In this document: piece by piece, positions 11,443 through 21,526 of the stretch
How positions within the stretch are numbered: position 1 is the first letter of the stretch
How the letters are laid out: the number at the start of each line of letters is the position of its first letter
NCBI GenBank assembly: GCA_022036555.1
Contig: CM039137.1
Coordinates: 966,947 to 1,030,946 of the forward strand
Length of the DNA stretch: 64,000 bases
Direction of reading: 5' to 3'
Origin: Microstegium vimineum
Taxonomy: Eukaryota; Streptophyta; Magnoliopsida; Poales; Poaceae
Translations under genes and position numbers: made by a program
The notes under the pieces: generated by a model
What the model saw: the letters and a program-made list of their open reading frames with translations, nothing else
Told to the model about the DNA's origin: nothing
The model's database searches: none

Positions 11443-11605
11443 GCTGCCACTGTGGCTTGTCCACGTAGACAGAAAATGTGACCTGGACCGATATGGATTG
11501 TTTGTGCCACTAATCAAAATTTTGGACCCAGAAATGCAGCTTCAAATGTGATGAACCAAATCGACACAGTCTTACAAGTTAATGGACTAACCATGCATTT
11601 TACTC
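11443..11605 (-). repeat. Right terminal inverted repeat of the MULE
   Basis: This is the inverse of 8978-9142. It ends CATGCATTTTACTC at 11605, directly before the 9-bp target duplication. Confidence 0.9.
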
Positions 11606-11614
11606 TTATATTAA

Positions 11615-13360
11615 TAAGAAAGAGAAGAATGGATCTAGTTTATGAAGAAAAATGGACCCAAAAACCATACAACAAATACTTATATTATCTACAAAACATG
11701 TATCAATACCCACAGCTACGAGCCCAGCCACGAGCTCTAGTCCAGATGCAAAAAAAAAACCGAATTCTACAAAGTTTTTAATGATATTGTCACAAAACCA
11801 AATATGTCTGTCATCGTTGTCTAGCTCGTCAACTAGACGACAACTCCAACACCTTGAACGATGCAAATGGTTGCCCATCACCGAGCAAGGGTGATGCGAC
11901 ACCAGATGCCCACGACAATGCCTCCAAGAAGGTCCTGGCACCAAAGGCCTTGTCATCACTGATAGTATACAATATTTTCGCCCAAAGGAACCTAACATGG
12001 TATGATGAAGTGGATTCCTCCACGGAGTAGAGAGACGCTAAAGATCCCTAGTTTGGCTTTGGTTAATTAATAAAACCCATTTTATTAATCCTTTGTCAAC
12101 GGTCTATGATCAAGATAGGACGGTCAAGTCCAAGTGATGGAGCTAAATGATGGACATGATGAAGGTGATGGCTAAAACAGATGATCAAGTGCTCTAACTA
12201 GGAAAAAAGAGAAAAATAAAAGTCATGTTGATCAAGACAAAGGTTTCAAACAGGTTCTCATTTTGACACTAAGACATCATAGGACGTGAGTGGAATTGAT
12301 AGTCATACTATTAATATGGGATAATCTTGGTTAAAACGGTTATTAAGTGCCACTAGGACAATTGCATACATGCATATGCATTAACTAGTGTGCTATCCTA
12401 ACACCCTTGAAAATATTTTGAAATATGCTAACACACACGCACAGATGTGGTACACATTGTGTTTGGCACATGGAAGAAAGTATGAAGAGATTAGAAATCG
12501 TTCAGGGTTCCACTTATGATCAGACGTGTCCGGTGGTTAACCCTAGGGTCAGAACGTCTGCAAGAATTGCTTGAATAGGTGGCTTGCACACTTGAGTAGA
12601 GCTAGAGGAAAATGTTTAGCTTTGTTATCTACTGACACTTTGCTTAGTGTTTTGTAGAAGTTTTATTTAGGCTATTCACCCCTTCTCTATCTAATTAGGA
12701 CCTTTCAGACGTCCACTAGTGTCACCTTCGAGGCTTTCATTCTGACCTCAACGGTCCTACCATAGTTGGTCGATGGAGCGCATATGATGACACAACAAAG
12801 GCATCACATGGGGAACCTGAACAGGATACACATCTAGCTAGACAAACACCTTTAGACCATTGGCCGATTTGCCACCATTACCACTGTCCATGCATGCCAC
12901 ACCATATCAAGGCATTCACACCACAGTTCCCACAGCCATCTGCATGCGGCAACATCCATGCCAACATGCCAAGCGTAGATCTGTCGGTTGGAGGATACAA
13001 CCTCCTCTCGCGACACCAAAACTACCACCTTTGTTGTACCATCGCAGCCTCATGGCGCTCAAGCCATTGGGTCGCTATTGTGCGGGCTCACTGTCGCATC
13101 GCTACTCAATGCGTGCACACCAACACACCTAATTGCTGCTCCTTTTTCGAGAACACCGGTCACGCCTCATCGCCGGTGTGTGGTCCACACGTAGCGGCAT
13201 CTCAGCCCTCCGCATCGCCGCTGCACGACACATTGCGTCAGCTACGAAATTGACCTCCGTACATGCTCCTCTGTGTTGTGCAGGCTCTTGCCTTCACGGC
13301 TGTGTGGCCCCATGTGGCTCTTCCCCCCACTCCTCAGCGCATGGAGGCTTGCCTTCATAC
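11615..13360. other. Intergenic, no supported gene
   Basis: Several unrelated short ORFs overlap at 12860-13480 (up to 119 codons), but none has recognisable domains or continuity. I see only unassigned, probably transposon-derived sequence. Confidence 0.45.
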
Positions 13361-13896
13361 CACAAATGGTAGATATGTGGCCTTCAGTCCGGGTTTTCCC
13401 AGCAAGGACTATAGTTTCAAGACTAAAACCATTGTCCTTTAGTCCCAGTTGCCTCAACCAAGAGAAAAGGTTTTCCTAAGATAAAAACAGTAGTGCCTCC
13501 CACCCCAACAACCTATGGGATTCAAACCCTAAGACCTCATGCATTACCTCGTGTGTAGACTCCCCACCTACACAACACATGTGACTTTGGATGGAATGCT
13601 TTCCTTTTGAACTAGGCCATCAAAGAACTTTAGTATGGGTTGGTGTTATCAACCGAAACTAAAGGGTCTACTTTTAGTCTGTGTTAGTGTTACTAATTGG
13701 GACTAAAGAATCAAGGCCTTTAGTCCCAGTTGATAATACCAACCGGTACTAATATAAGCTCTTTAATGTTGGTTGATGTTATCAAAACAAGACTAAAGGT
13801 CCTCCAAAGTCCATGAAACTTGGAACTCATATTAGTCCTAGTCCCAACTCTAGCCGAGACTAATGTGCTGAACCAAACGTCCATTCTCTACTAATG
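13361..13896. mobile_element. Non-autonomous CACTA relative with TTTAGTCCCAGTTG hairpins
   Basis: Subterminal repeats such as CCTTTAGTCCCAGTTGATAA and their inversions (CCAACCGGTACTAA) fill 13610-13830. The interior (GGGATTCAAACCCTAAGACC, TTTTGAACTAGGCC) parallels the better preserved element at 28731-29196. The right end TCTCTACTAATG resembles a degraded CACTA terminus. The left end near 13361 is approximate, and no target duplication is visible. Confidence 0.55.
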
Positions 13897-14150
13897 CACA
13901 ATCATGTGGTCGTTTGCACCATTATGGCCTCATTGTCGCCGCCACCACTAGCGAGGCCAGCAGGGCCGTAATCAGGCTCTGACCCACTGGATCTGGCCGT
14001 CCTTCACAGGTCTAGCTTGGGGGGAAGCAAATCCGCCCACTAGAGCTGAGGGAGCCACACCATCATAGGTGTAGGTTGCTAGGAACTCAAATGTACGGGA
14101 TAGAAAATTTTTTGTGCTAGGATTCAATTAAATGGGCGCATCAAGTGGGC

Positions 14151-14286
14151 ATGCAGAAGGTGTGTGTGGAGACTGACTGCCAGACAGTGATTTTAGCATG
14201 GGAAGAGAAGGAACAACGGTCAGTTGTGTTCAAAATTGTGCAACAAATGAAGCAGTTATGCTCCGGTTCTAGGGTTTTGAATTAAT
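14151..14286 (+). pseudogene. LINE-derived RNase-H-like (RVT_3) fragment
   Basis: An open stretch beginning MQKVCVETDCQTVILAWEEK, followed by QRSVVFKIVQQMKQLC and ending at TAA, matches the pattern VxVETDCxxVVxxW...QRS of the RNase-H-like domain at the C-terminus of plant non-LTR reverse transcriptases. Homology appears to continue past the stop in shifted frames (FVNIETFCGWCAYF). It is an isolated decayed fragment with no RT domain nearby. Confidence 0.6.
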
Positions 14287-14417
14287 TTTTGTTCGTCAAC
14301 ATTGAAACATTTTGTGGGTGGTGCGCCTACTTTATTGTTGCATAGCAACTTTCCTCTCAAGGAGGAAAGTATATGAAGGAAATTAGGCTATATCAGAGAT
14401 TAAGCCAAGATAGATAA

Positions 14418-14860
14418 CCTTTCATTTTAGGAAAAGGGCATCGGAGTAGAGTATTCCCCCAAGTGAGGGAGGTAGGAGGTGGAAGTACCAAATCTATAGT
14501 GTAATAATATCTTAAGTCACCCTTGACAGCGCATGTTTGCATTGTTAATGCCTAGCAAATCTAACCCATAAATTAATTAAAAACCCAATTTAGGGTCGAT
14601 ATCACACATCTGAGACAGATTTCTGATACAATCATATACCTATCTGGGGATCTTCCTTAAACTCTGGATCCGGGCTCGCCCTTCGAGTATGAGAGATTTA
14701 CCCAGTAAAGAATGGATATTAAACGTACTTCCCCTTGGCCTACCCTCCTCAAGGGGGACTTAAGATTTGGTACTTCCAACCCCCTACTCCCCTCGCTAGG
14801 GGCGAATACTCTACATTGATACCCTTCCCTAAATGAAAGGGTATCTCTCTTCTGATACTC
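14418..14860. repeat. Imperfect inverted repeat, arms of about 100 bp
   Basis: The left arm (about 14418-14520) contains TTTCATTTTAGGAAAAGGGC, GTAGAGTATTC and GGAAGTACCAAATCT. The right arm (about 14745-14860) holds the reverse complement, with AGATTTGGTACTTCC and GAATACTCTAC. The two could form a long stem around a loop of roughly 220 bp. It is probably the remains of a foldback-type or MITE-like transposon. I do not recognise the family. Confidence 0.6.
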
Positions 14861-15098
14861 TGCATATAGATCTTTGGCAACCTTCTTGGGCGCGGTGAGG
14901 TAGAGGACAAGGCAGGTGATGTGGGCGGTGGTGCTAGGGTTTGGCATTCCGCTGAGCCGCTACAAGGAGGAGTGACATAGGGGCTAGAAACAGACTAGTC
15001 GTGTATCATAGCTACTGTAATTCTAAGGATTTGGCTTCTGTACGTAGCTCAAAAGCTAGGAATCCAAAACAAGCCAGAAGTTCAAACAGATAGGGTCT

Positions 15099-15606
15099 CA
15101 CTAGAGGATTCTGCCGCTTTGTCGAGTGCTTGGAGCACTCGGCAAAGACACTATTGCACTCGGTAAATTCTTTGCCGAGTGCCGCACTTGGCAAAAGCGT
15201 ACTCGGCAAAGATCCTGTCGGCAAAAAATTCTTTGTCGAGTGTGCCAGGTTAAGCACTCGGCAAGTTAAATTCGCACGTTTTAACCCTGACGGCGTCTTT
15301 GCCAAGTGCTGACGTGGCCGACACTCGGCAAAGATTTATATTTTAATTATTTTTTAAAATAATCTTTGTCGAGTGTCAGCCGTAGCACTCGATAAAGAAT
15401 TTTCTTTTTTTAAAAAAATATTTGCCTAGTGCCTGGGACCTGGCACTCAGCAAAGAATTTTTTTAATTTTTTTAAACATTCTTTACCGAGTGTCATGCTG
15501 GGCAAAACTGGAAACTGGTTCTATGTTGTCTAGTTTTGCTGAGTGTCTTGGTCATGGCACTCGGCAAAGAGCTCTTTACCGAGTGCCACACTCGGCAAAG
15601 AGGGAA
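15099..15606. mobile_element. CACTA (En/Spm-type) terminal region with CTTTGCCGAGTG repeats
   Basis: The region begins CACTAGAGGATTCTGCCGCT at 15099. It contains more than ten direct and inverted copies of CTTTGCCGAGTGCC-type motifs (for example CACTCGGCAAAG at 15136, TTTGCCGAGTGCC near 15171 and CACTCGGCAAAGAG near 15590). These are the subterminal transposase-binding repeats of grass CACTA elements. No clear CACTA-type right terminus is found after 15606, so the right border is uncertain. No transposase is present. Confidence 0.75.
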
Positions 15607-18602
15607 AAAATACAATTTTTTTTAGATCGAACCATATACGATAGTTTCTTCTACTAGCTAGTCCCAATTATGCATATATTTGTACCATGTACACGTACAG
15701 CTATACAGTACATATAATGTACATACAAATTGTATCAACTGGCATTTATCTCCAGTTTCACGATCAAGTAGCATTGCATCCAACTGCTCCAAAAGTGCTG
15801 CATGTTGGTACTGCAGTTGTGCAAACTAATGACATTGCATCCGAAACAACTACTAAAGGCCTTTAGTTTAGAGCAAGGTGATGATCAGCAGCTAATAAGC
15901 ACACCACTAGTTGCAAGTTGCTGCGGCCGTAACGTGCGTCCATGCATATATACTTACTTCTCTTGCATGCCCTGTGGATGGTGGTGGCCGTGTATATATA
16001 AAATATATATAGTATGCCATTAATCATCTCTAATAAGTATATCAACTTGCACCATGCATGTTTTCATCAGACCGAACGCTTATTAAGTACGTGTGCAGGC
16101 AACCAGCAGGCAGCAATGCAGCGTGCGTTTTTAAAATGCTGAGCAGCATATGCATGCGATGATGAACTAAAAAGGTTCGATTAGAAAAGTACCATTTGGG
16201 ATTTGGTGCAATTCGCATCCGATCGAAGCTGATACACCTTTGGGGGGGCAGCGAGGACTTGTCATATGACAGTATGAGTAGGATCTTTCCAGGAAGATTC
16301 GTACACGCTTAGGTGGAGATTCAGAGGGTGATACGGTTTGATTATGTCCATAAATAATCTCTTTTTTTCGGTTAGTCTGTATGCAATGTCTCCGTAAAGG
16401 TGTGCATAAATGATGTCTGTATGAGATTAATCTTTGTAGTATCAAATAAAGGTCATCTTGAATCATTAATTTGGGGGGGGGGGGGGGGGGGGGAGAAACA
16501 AAAGTCGTATAGTGTACGTACTGCCAGTAATTGAAAAGTATGCTGCATCTCACGCCTGGCTAATTAATTATTCTTCACAAAATTATGCTCTTGGTGTTAT
16601 ATATATATGTGTAGTTGTGTACAGTAATACATATACTTTCATTGCATTATTAGTTAGTGCTATTACCAGTTATATATAGTACATTCTCCATTTGAAAACA
16701 AGGATAAATTTGCTAGATTAATTGCAATGCAACCTGATGTTTCTACTTGGAATGAAATAACTGTTGCATATTTAATCAGATCAGAGACTCTGATGAGTAT
16801 GATATTGTTATATCAGATAGAGTTATGCGAACTTGAACCAAGCATTAATTCTGCTTCAAGGGGGGCGGCATCACTAATTCATATATAAACTAAATATAGA
16901 TGTAGGAGTTAATTATTAGTATAACCAGCATTACTCGCAATAATTAATAAGCACAGAAACCAGATACTGTGTATGATGTTTGATATGCAGACATGCACGT
17001 GTACAGTATATGAGATATGCATGTGTGGAGGCATTGCAAAGAGAAATTTTGCATCAACAAGAGAGCAATACAGATCATAAATATATCACTGCAGATCCTG
17101 CAGTAAGATTAAGATAGTCCAAAACATATAGATTTAGCTATATAACCATTGCAGCATATATGTATATATGCATTCATACGCTGAATTGTTATAAGATAAT
17201 TGTTATAGAGTGCATATTTATCTCGCGGTCGCACATGCATGGTTGATGTTAATTACCTCGTATAAAACATGCATATATGCAAAACTATAATACTGGTTAT
17301 TCATATTTTGTGTGCTACTAGTTAATATATATTGATACGGTATTGGTCTGCACTTAAACTCAAATGATCACTGAGACTTCTGCATGAGCTTAGATCCATT
17401 TTACATGCAGCAGATATATATATGGTGCGTATCTATGTTATTATATATGCACAGTTACACCGCCAATTCATTTTTACTATGGCATGTATATATATTAAAT
17501 TTGCACGCATACAATTGCAATGTAGCTAGCTATAGTTTAGTTATATAAGCAAATAAGCATGAATTGTAATATATAGTTTGAGCGTGGACAAATCATACAT
17601 ACCTTACATTTTTTTTCGAGACCATGCCGTTGCGCGTATTTAATCATACATACCTTACATGTAGTGTAGCGTAGAATGTAGATGATCGATGAGCTAGCTG
17701 ATCAATATTCCACCGTGATTTCATAAAAAAATATTCCACCGTGCAGATAATGAGCCATGCATGTATATATATCTAAAAGCTCTAAAACAAACAAATGACA
17801 AGAACAATACATATATTTGAAGTCTGAAAATATGACAATGTGACATCTTCTGATCAATAATACGTATAAATAAAAGCTTAATATGGAGCATACGTACCCT
17901 TGCTTTATCATGCATGTATATGCTCTATATATATGCACACTATGAATGGATGGTCATTCTTATATTATATTATCTATGCAAAGGTAAATCAAGAACCTTA
18001 TTTGGTGCATATGGAGAGAAGATTGTATACAGACATCAAGAACGAAATAATATAACGGCTGAGAGGCAAGCTGTACAGAAGACAGCTGTGTTTGAGATCA
18101 TGCATGCAGATAAAGTTATTATTCTATTTCCATCTAGTGCTTCTGGATCAAAATATTCAGCTGGCATGCATATATGTGCAAGTGCTCACACACATACGAA
18201 CATTCTCTCTGATCTCAGCAATGATGAAATTTGTGTTGCATAAATTAATGACAACCCATGTACGAACTGTGTCAGTGTAAGCTTGCAGTTGCAGGCAAGA
18301 GTCAACACATCTACTAGTATGCTTCACAGTACAATCAGAACAACTGCTAGATATGATCACCAGATCCCATGCCCATGCACACAACATGCATGTCTTGATT
18401 AAAAAAGCGCGTTACTATTTCTCTCTTCTGGCAGGCATCATATCATTACAGAAAAACACGGCAAATCCTCTTGCATTGGTTCTGACTAGTGGCACCAATT
18501 CAGAAACTTATTGCACCACAAGTGGAAAAGGCCCATGAAGACTAGCAAATCTATCACATCATCACATCGAAGGAGAGGAGAAAGGAGGAGCATTTTATAG
18601 GA
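15607..18602. other. AT-rich intergenic DNA, no supported gene
   Basis: This stretch is rich in ATATAT and TGCATGCA tracts and has no convincing coding frame. A short coding-like stretch at about 15760-15935 has no recognisable domain. The last 100 bp or so are likely 3' untranslated sequence of the SPEAR gene on the minus strand. Confidence 0.5.
16473..16493 (+). repeat. Homopolymer of 21 G
   Basis: An uninterrupted run of 21 guanines is flanked by AATTT and AGAAAC. Such runs are rare in plant DNA, can form quadruplex structures and are prone to length error in sequencing. Confidence 0.9.
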
Positions 18603-20236
18603 TCATAGCTTGAGCTCAAGGTCCACGTCTTGTGGATCGTCGGAGTTTAAACTTGTTGAATCTGCTGACTGACTTCGAGCATGATGTCCCTTCAATCGGG
18701 CAGATTCCTATACCAAAATTATGCAACCAAAAACATGTTTATATATATCTCTCTATATATAAATACTAATAACGCTGAGATAATACATCTCGGTGAACAG
18801 TGTGACTAGATCACCCATTGAACTCTACCAGACTCTCTTATGATGGTCTACACATACCTGTGGTTCAAAAAGAGGCAATGTAATGTTAGGATGCTGCGCG
18901 TAATAATGTGGGGTGCCATAGACAGCGCTGCTGTTCGGTGATCTGGTAGTTGGCACACGTAGTTGCAAAATCAGCAATGTTAGTTGGAGCTTGTGGCAAG
19001 CTATTGGGAGTGAGACATCTCTTAAATTCAGTAAGTGAGCATGCAGTGATAATATATGAGTTCCCACCACTGTACCTTATGATGGGAGCTTGGAATTCAC
19101 TGTATCGTACGTCTCTCTCTCCATATGGCATCTACATGATAAAGCCAGAAATAATGTAAGAACTATATCTAGCTTGGTGCAATATTTCATAATGCATTCG
19201 GATGGAAAGCACGAAAGATGATATTACAGCAATGAAAACAAAATATGTAAGATTTAGAAGAACCACACAAACAAAGCAACACCACATGATGTGGAGCAAG
19301 ATACATCAAAGAAAACACACGAACAAGAAAAACCGACAAATACGAAATCACAAAGAAAGAAGAGATTTAGAGCTGTCCAGCCAACTTAGCTAGAAAGTAC
19401 ATATATGCACCTCAACTGAATCTGGTAGAAGCATGACTCGTCAAAGATGTTGCTTTTGAACAAACGATAGACCAATCAGTTCAGTGTTGGTCATGGAGAC
19501 TTAGGCTTTAATACCCACTCTTCTGTGTTCAGAAAAAAGGGACTAATTTCTGTTATCTCCACATGCATATGTGTCACCGACCTGTGCTATATAGCAACCC
19601 ATACCCACTGAACCATGCATCAAAGAAAGCTTGCTTCCATCTGGATTATCCCTATCTGGCTATCTCATGTAGAATCGATCTAGATATATGCAAGTCTGAA
19701 CTTCTGACAGACCAATTCCTTCCTAAGGAACTACCGTAATCTTTCCAAGGGAAAGGTGTCCATGTACCGCGAAATTCTGATGGATTGGGAACGGCGACGA
19801 GATGGTGGTAGCATGGAAGGAGGAAGATGGCGACGACGACAGCGAGGACGTCGACGCCCGTGCATCCTCCTGCTAGATCGATCCAATTCCAAAGCACAAA
19901 GAAATTAGGATTCCTAATAATACATGATATATGGCATGCCAGCAAACTACATAGAAGATCGAGAAACGTTTTGCAAGGACACCCATCATCACTTACCATG
20001 TTAAGGCTTCCCGTTCTGTGGATCAAGCTGGGGGGCTGGCCGAGGGGATGGAAGTACTCCACCATTTCGCTCTGTAACCTAATCTTCTCAAGCTGCGCCA
20101 CGCCGAGCCCTCGCTGCGGCTGCTTGGGCTTGTCGGTGCCGCTGCCGCCGCCGCCGCCTCTCTTGCCCCTTCTGGAGCCAGACGATCTCCCACTACTGCT
20201 CCACCCCATGCTGTCCCCAAAGTTGCTCCCACTCAT
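18603..20236 (-). CDS. SPEAR/TIE-family EAR-motif transcriptional repressor
   Basis: Five exons: 20236-19997, 19872-19768, 19131-19076, 18942-18858 and 18707-18603. All splice sites are GT-AG and phases are compatible, giving 196 residues. The N-terminus is MSGSNFGDSMGW, followed by an Arg/Gly basic stretch and the family hallmark KPKQPQRGLGVAQLEKIRLQ (residues 36-55). Exon 4 carries HPNITLPLFEPQ. The protein ends QDVDLELKL, an LxLxL EAR motif. In Arabidopsis this family (SPOROCYTELESS/NOZZLE, TIE1, SPEARs) bridges TCP transcription factors to TOPLESS co-repressors in leaf and ovule development; the same role here is inferred. Exon 2 has a TAGCAG tandem acceptor, so one Gln may be optional. 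A TTTTAAAAG box lies about 120 bp upstream of the ATG, next to a pyrimidine-rich leader. The start was chosen because it begins the conserved N-terminus. Confidence 0.9.
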
Positions 20237-20646
20237 GTCCGAAGACCTAGCTAGGAGGAAGACTTGGGAGAACAAGATGAACAAAAAGCTAGCAGGTGCG
20301 GAGGAGAGGGAGAGGAGGTGAGAGAAACAGAGAGTTGATTGAATGATGCACGAGACCCTTTTAAAATGGGAAGGAAGAGATCTCCTTGCAGGGCAAATAT
20401 ATCCCCCTCTTATTAAAAGGGCCGCGAGACCTGCCCTCCCAAGCTTTTCTTGCTTCAAATTTTTAATTGCATCTAGTGGTATGGCCATCTTTAGATTATA
20501 GTTAATACCATGTGCCACAAAACCCTATCGTTTGCAAGAAAAATATGTACAGAACCAAATAAGAATGGCTAACTCATTTTTAATTGTTAGGTGGCGATCT
20601 CCTAGGATCTTTTTCATCAAACCCCATTGTTGGTTAGTTACATAAG
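20237..20646. promoter_or_regulatory. Upstream region of the SPEAR gene
   Basis: On the minus strand this holds the pyrimidine-rich leader (CTCTCTGTTTCTCTCACCTC) and the TATA-like TTTTAAAAG at about 20359-20366. A Stowaway MITE follows further upstream. No other gene is seen. Confidence 0.4.
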
Positions 20647-20648
20647 TA

Positions 20649-20800
20649 TCCTTCCATTCCAAAATATTATAAGTCGCTTTGACTTTCTTGATACATCGAT
20701 TTTGCTATGTATTTATATTAGATAAATTTTTATATCTAGATACATAACAAAATTATTATATAAAAAAATCAAAATGACTTATAATTTAAAATAGAGGGAG
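20649..20800. mobile_element. Stowaway MITE, 152 bp
   Basis: The left end TCCTTCCATTCCAAAATATT and the right end, whose inverse is CTCCCTCTATTTTAAATTAT, pair. The interior has inverted AAGTC..TTTTGA segments. TA dinucleotides at 20647-20648 and 20801-20802 are the target duplication. It lies about 0.4 kb upstream of the SPEAR start codon. Confidence 0.8.
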
Positions 20801-21137
20801 TACATACTACTCCTCTGATTCCATATGTATGCTATTTATGGCATTGGCATGTTCTCTAATATGACACATTTTGACTTGCATTTTTATTTAAATAAAACAT
20901 TTAAATATAAAAAGTATATATTATGAAAGTTTTTCCTAGTTGAATATGGTAAAATCAATCGTATACATGTATTGTGAATCCTTGTAGCTTTATTAGTCCA
21001 AGTTAAAATAAAAGTTTGACCGGATGAAGTCCTAAGATGGACTTTACATTTAGATCGAATAGGAGGTTATGCACATGTAGATACTCCCATTTACTCACTG
21101 GACAATACTAGATCACATATATAAGCAATAAATTCTA

Positions 21138-21388
21138 CCACCCTCTATCCTTGAGTAAATCCATTCTTAATATTGTCTTAAGCCAAACTTTTTTAAGTTT
21201 GATCGAAATTATAGAAAAAAATCCCAAGATTTATGAAATTAAATAGCTAGATACACCATAAAATATATTTTTATCATATCCTTATTTTGTGTCATAAATA
21301 TTTATGTTTTTCTATTAAATTATTTAAACATAAATATTTTGACTTAAGAGAATTGTAGGAATTGGTTTATTCAGAGTGATGGAGGGAT
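21138..21388. mobile_element. Stowaway-like MITE, diverged
   Basis: The left end CCACCCTCTATCCTTGAGTA and the inverse of the right end (ATCCCTCCATCACTCTGAAT) match over most of 25 bases, with TA on both sides. The interior contains GTCTTAAGCC and its inverse CTTAAGAGAATTG. Confidence 0.6.
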
Positions 21389-21478
21389 TAACTATCGAGG
21401 AGCTTCTTGATAAGTCTGTAAGGCATTTTGCAGAACATACAAAAAAAACTTACTTTGCCTTTTGGAGTTTATATGTTT

Positions 21479-21526
21479 GTGTGTGTGCGCGCGCGTGTGT
21501 GTGTGCGTGTGTGTGTGTGTGTGTGT
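21479..21526 (+). repeat. TG/CG dinucleotide microsatellite
   Basis: About 48 bp of alternating GT with a short GCGCGCG core. The alternating purine-pyrimidine sequence could adopt Z-DNA and is likely length-polymorphic. Confidence 0.9.

Larger units (their letters stand above)
8978..11605. mobile_element. Mutator-like element (MULE) carrying a GRF zinc-finger gene
   Basis: Long terminal inverted repeats begin GAGTAAAATGCATGGTTAGT at 8978 and mirror this at 11605. They match strongly for about 165 bp, and weaker similarity continues for another 150 bp or so into both internal transcription units. The flanking 9-mers, ATATATTAA (8969-8977) and TTATATTAA (11606-11614), differ at one base. A 9-bp duplication is diagnostic for Mutator elements. 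Inside are remnants of a mudrA-like transposase on the plus strand and an apparently intact zinc-finger gene on the minus strand, arranged convergently. Confidence 0.92.

Noticed and set aside
12860..13480. Cluster of ORFs up to 119 codons
   Set aside because: The frames overlap in three registers with no recognised motif. Probably old transposon sequence.
15760..15935. Short coding-like stretch after the CACTA region
   Set aside because: One frame is open for about 36 codons and continues in another, but there is no domain or splice context to support a gene.
16167..16553. 128-codon minus-strand ORF
   Set aside because: It depends on the G homopolymer being read as a Pro run, and no domain or conserved pattern is present.
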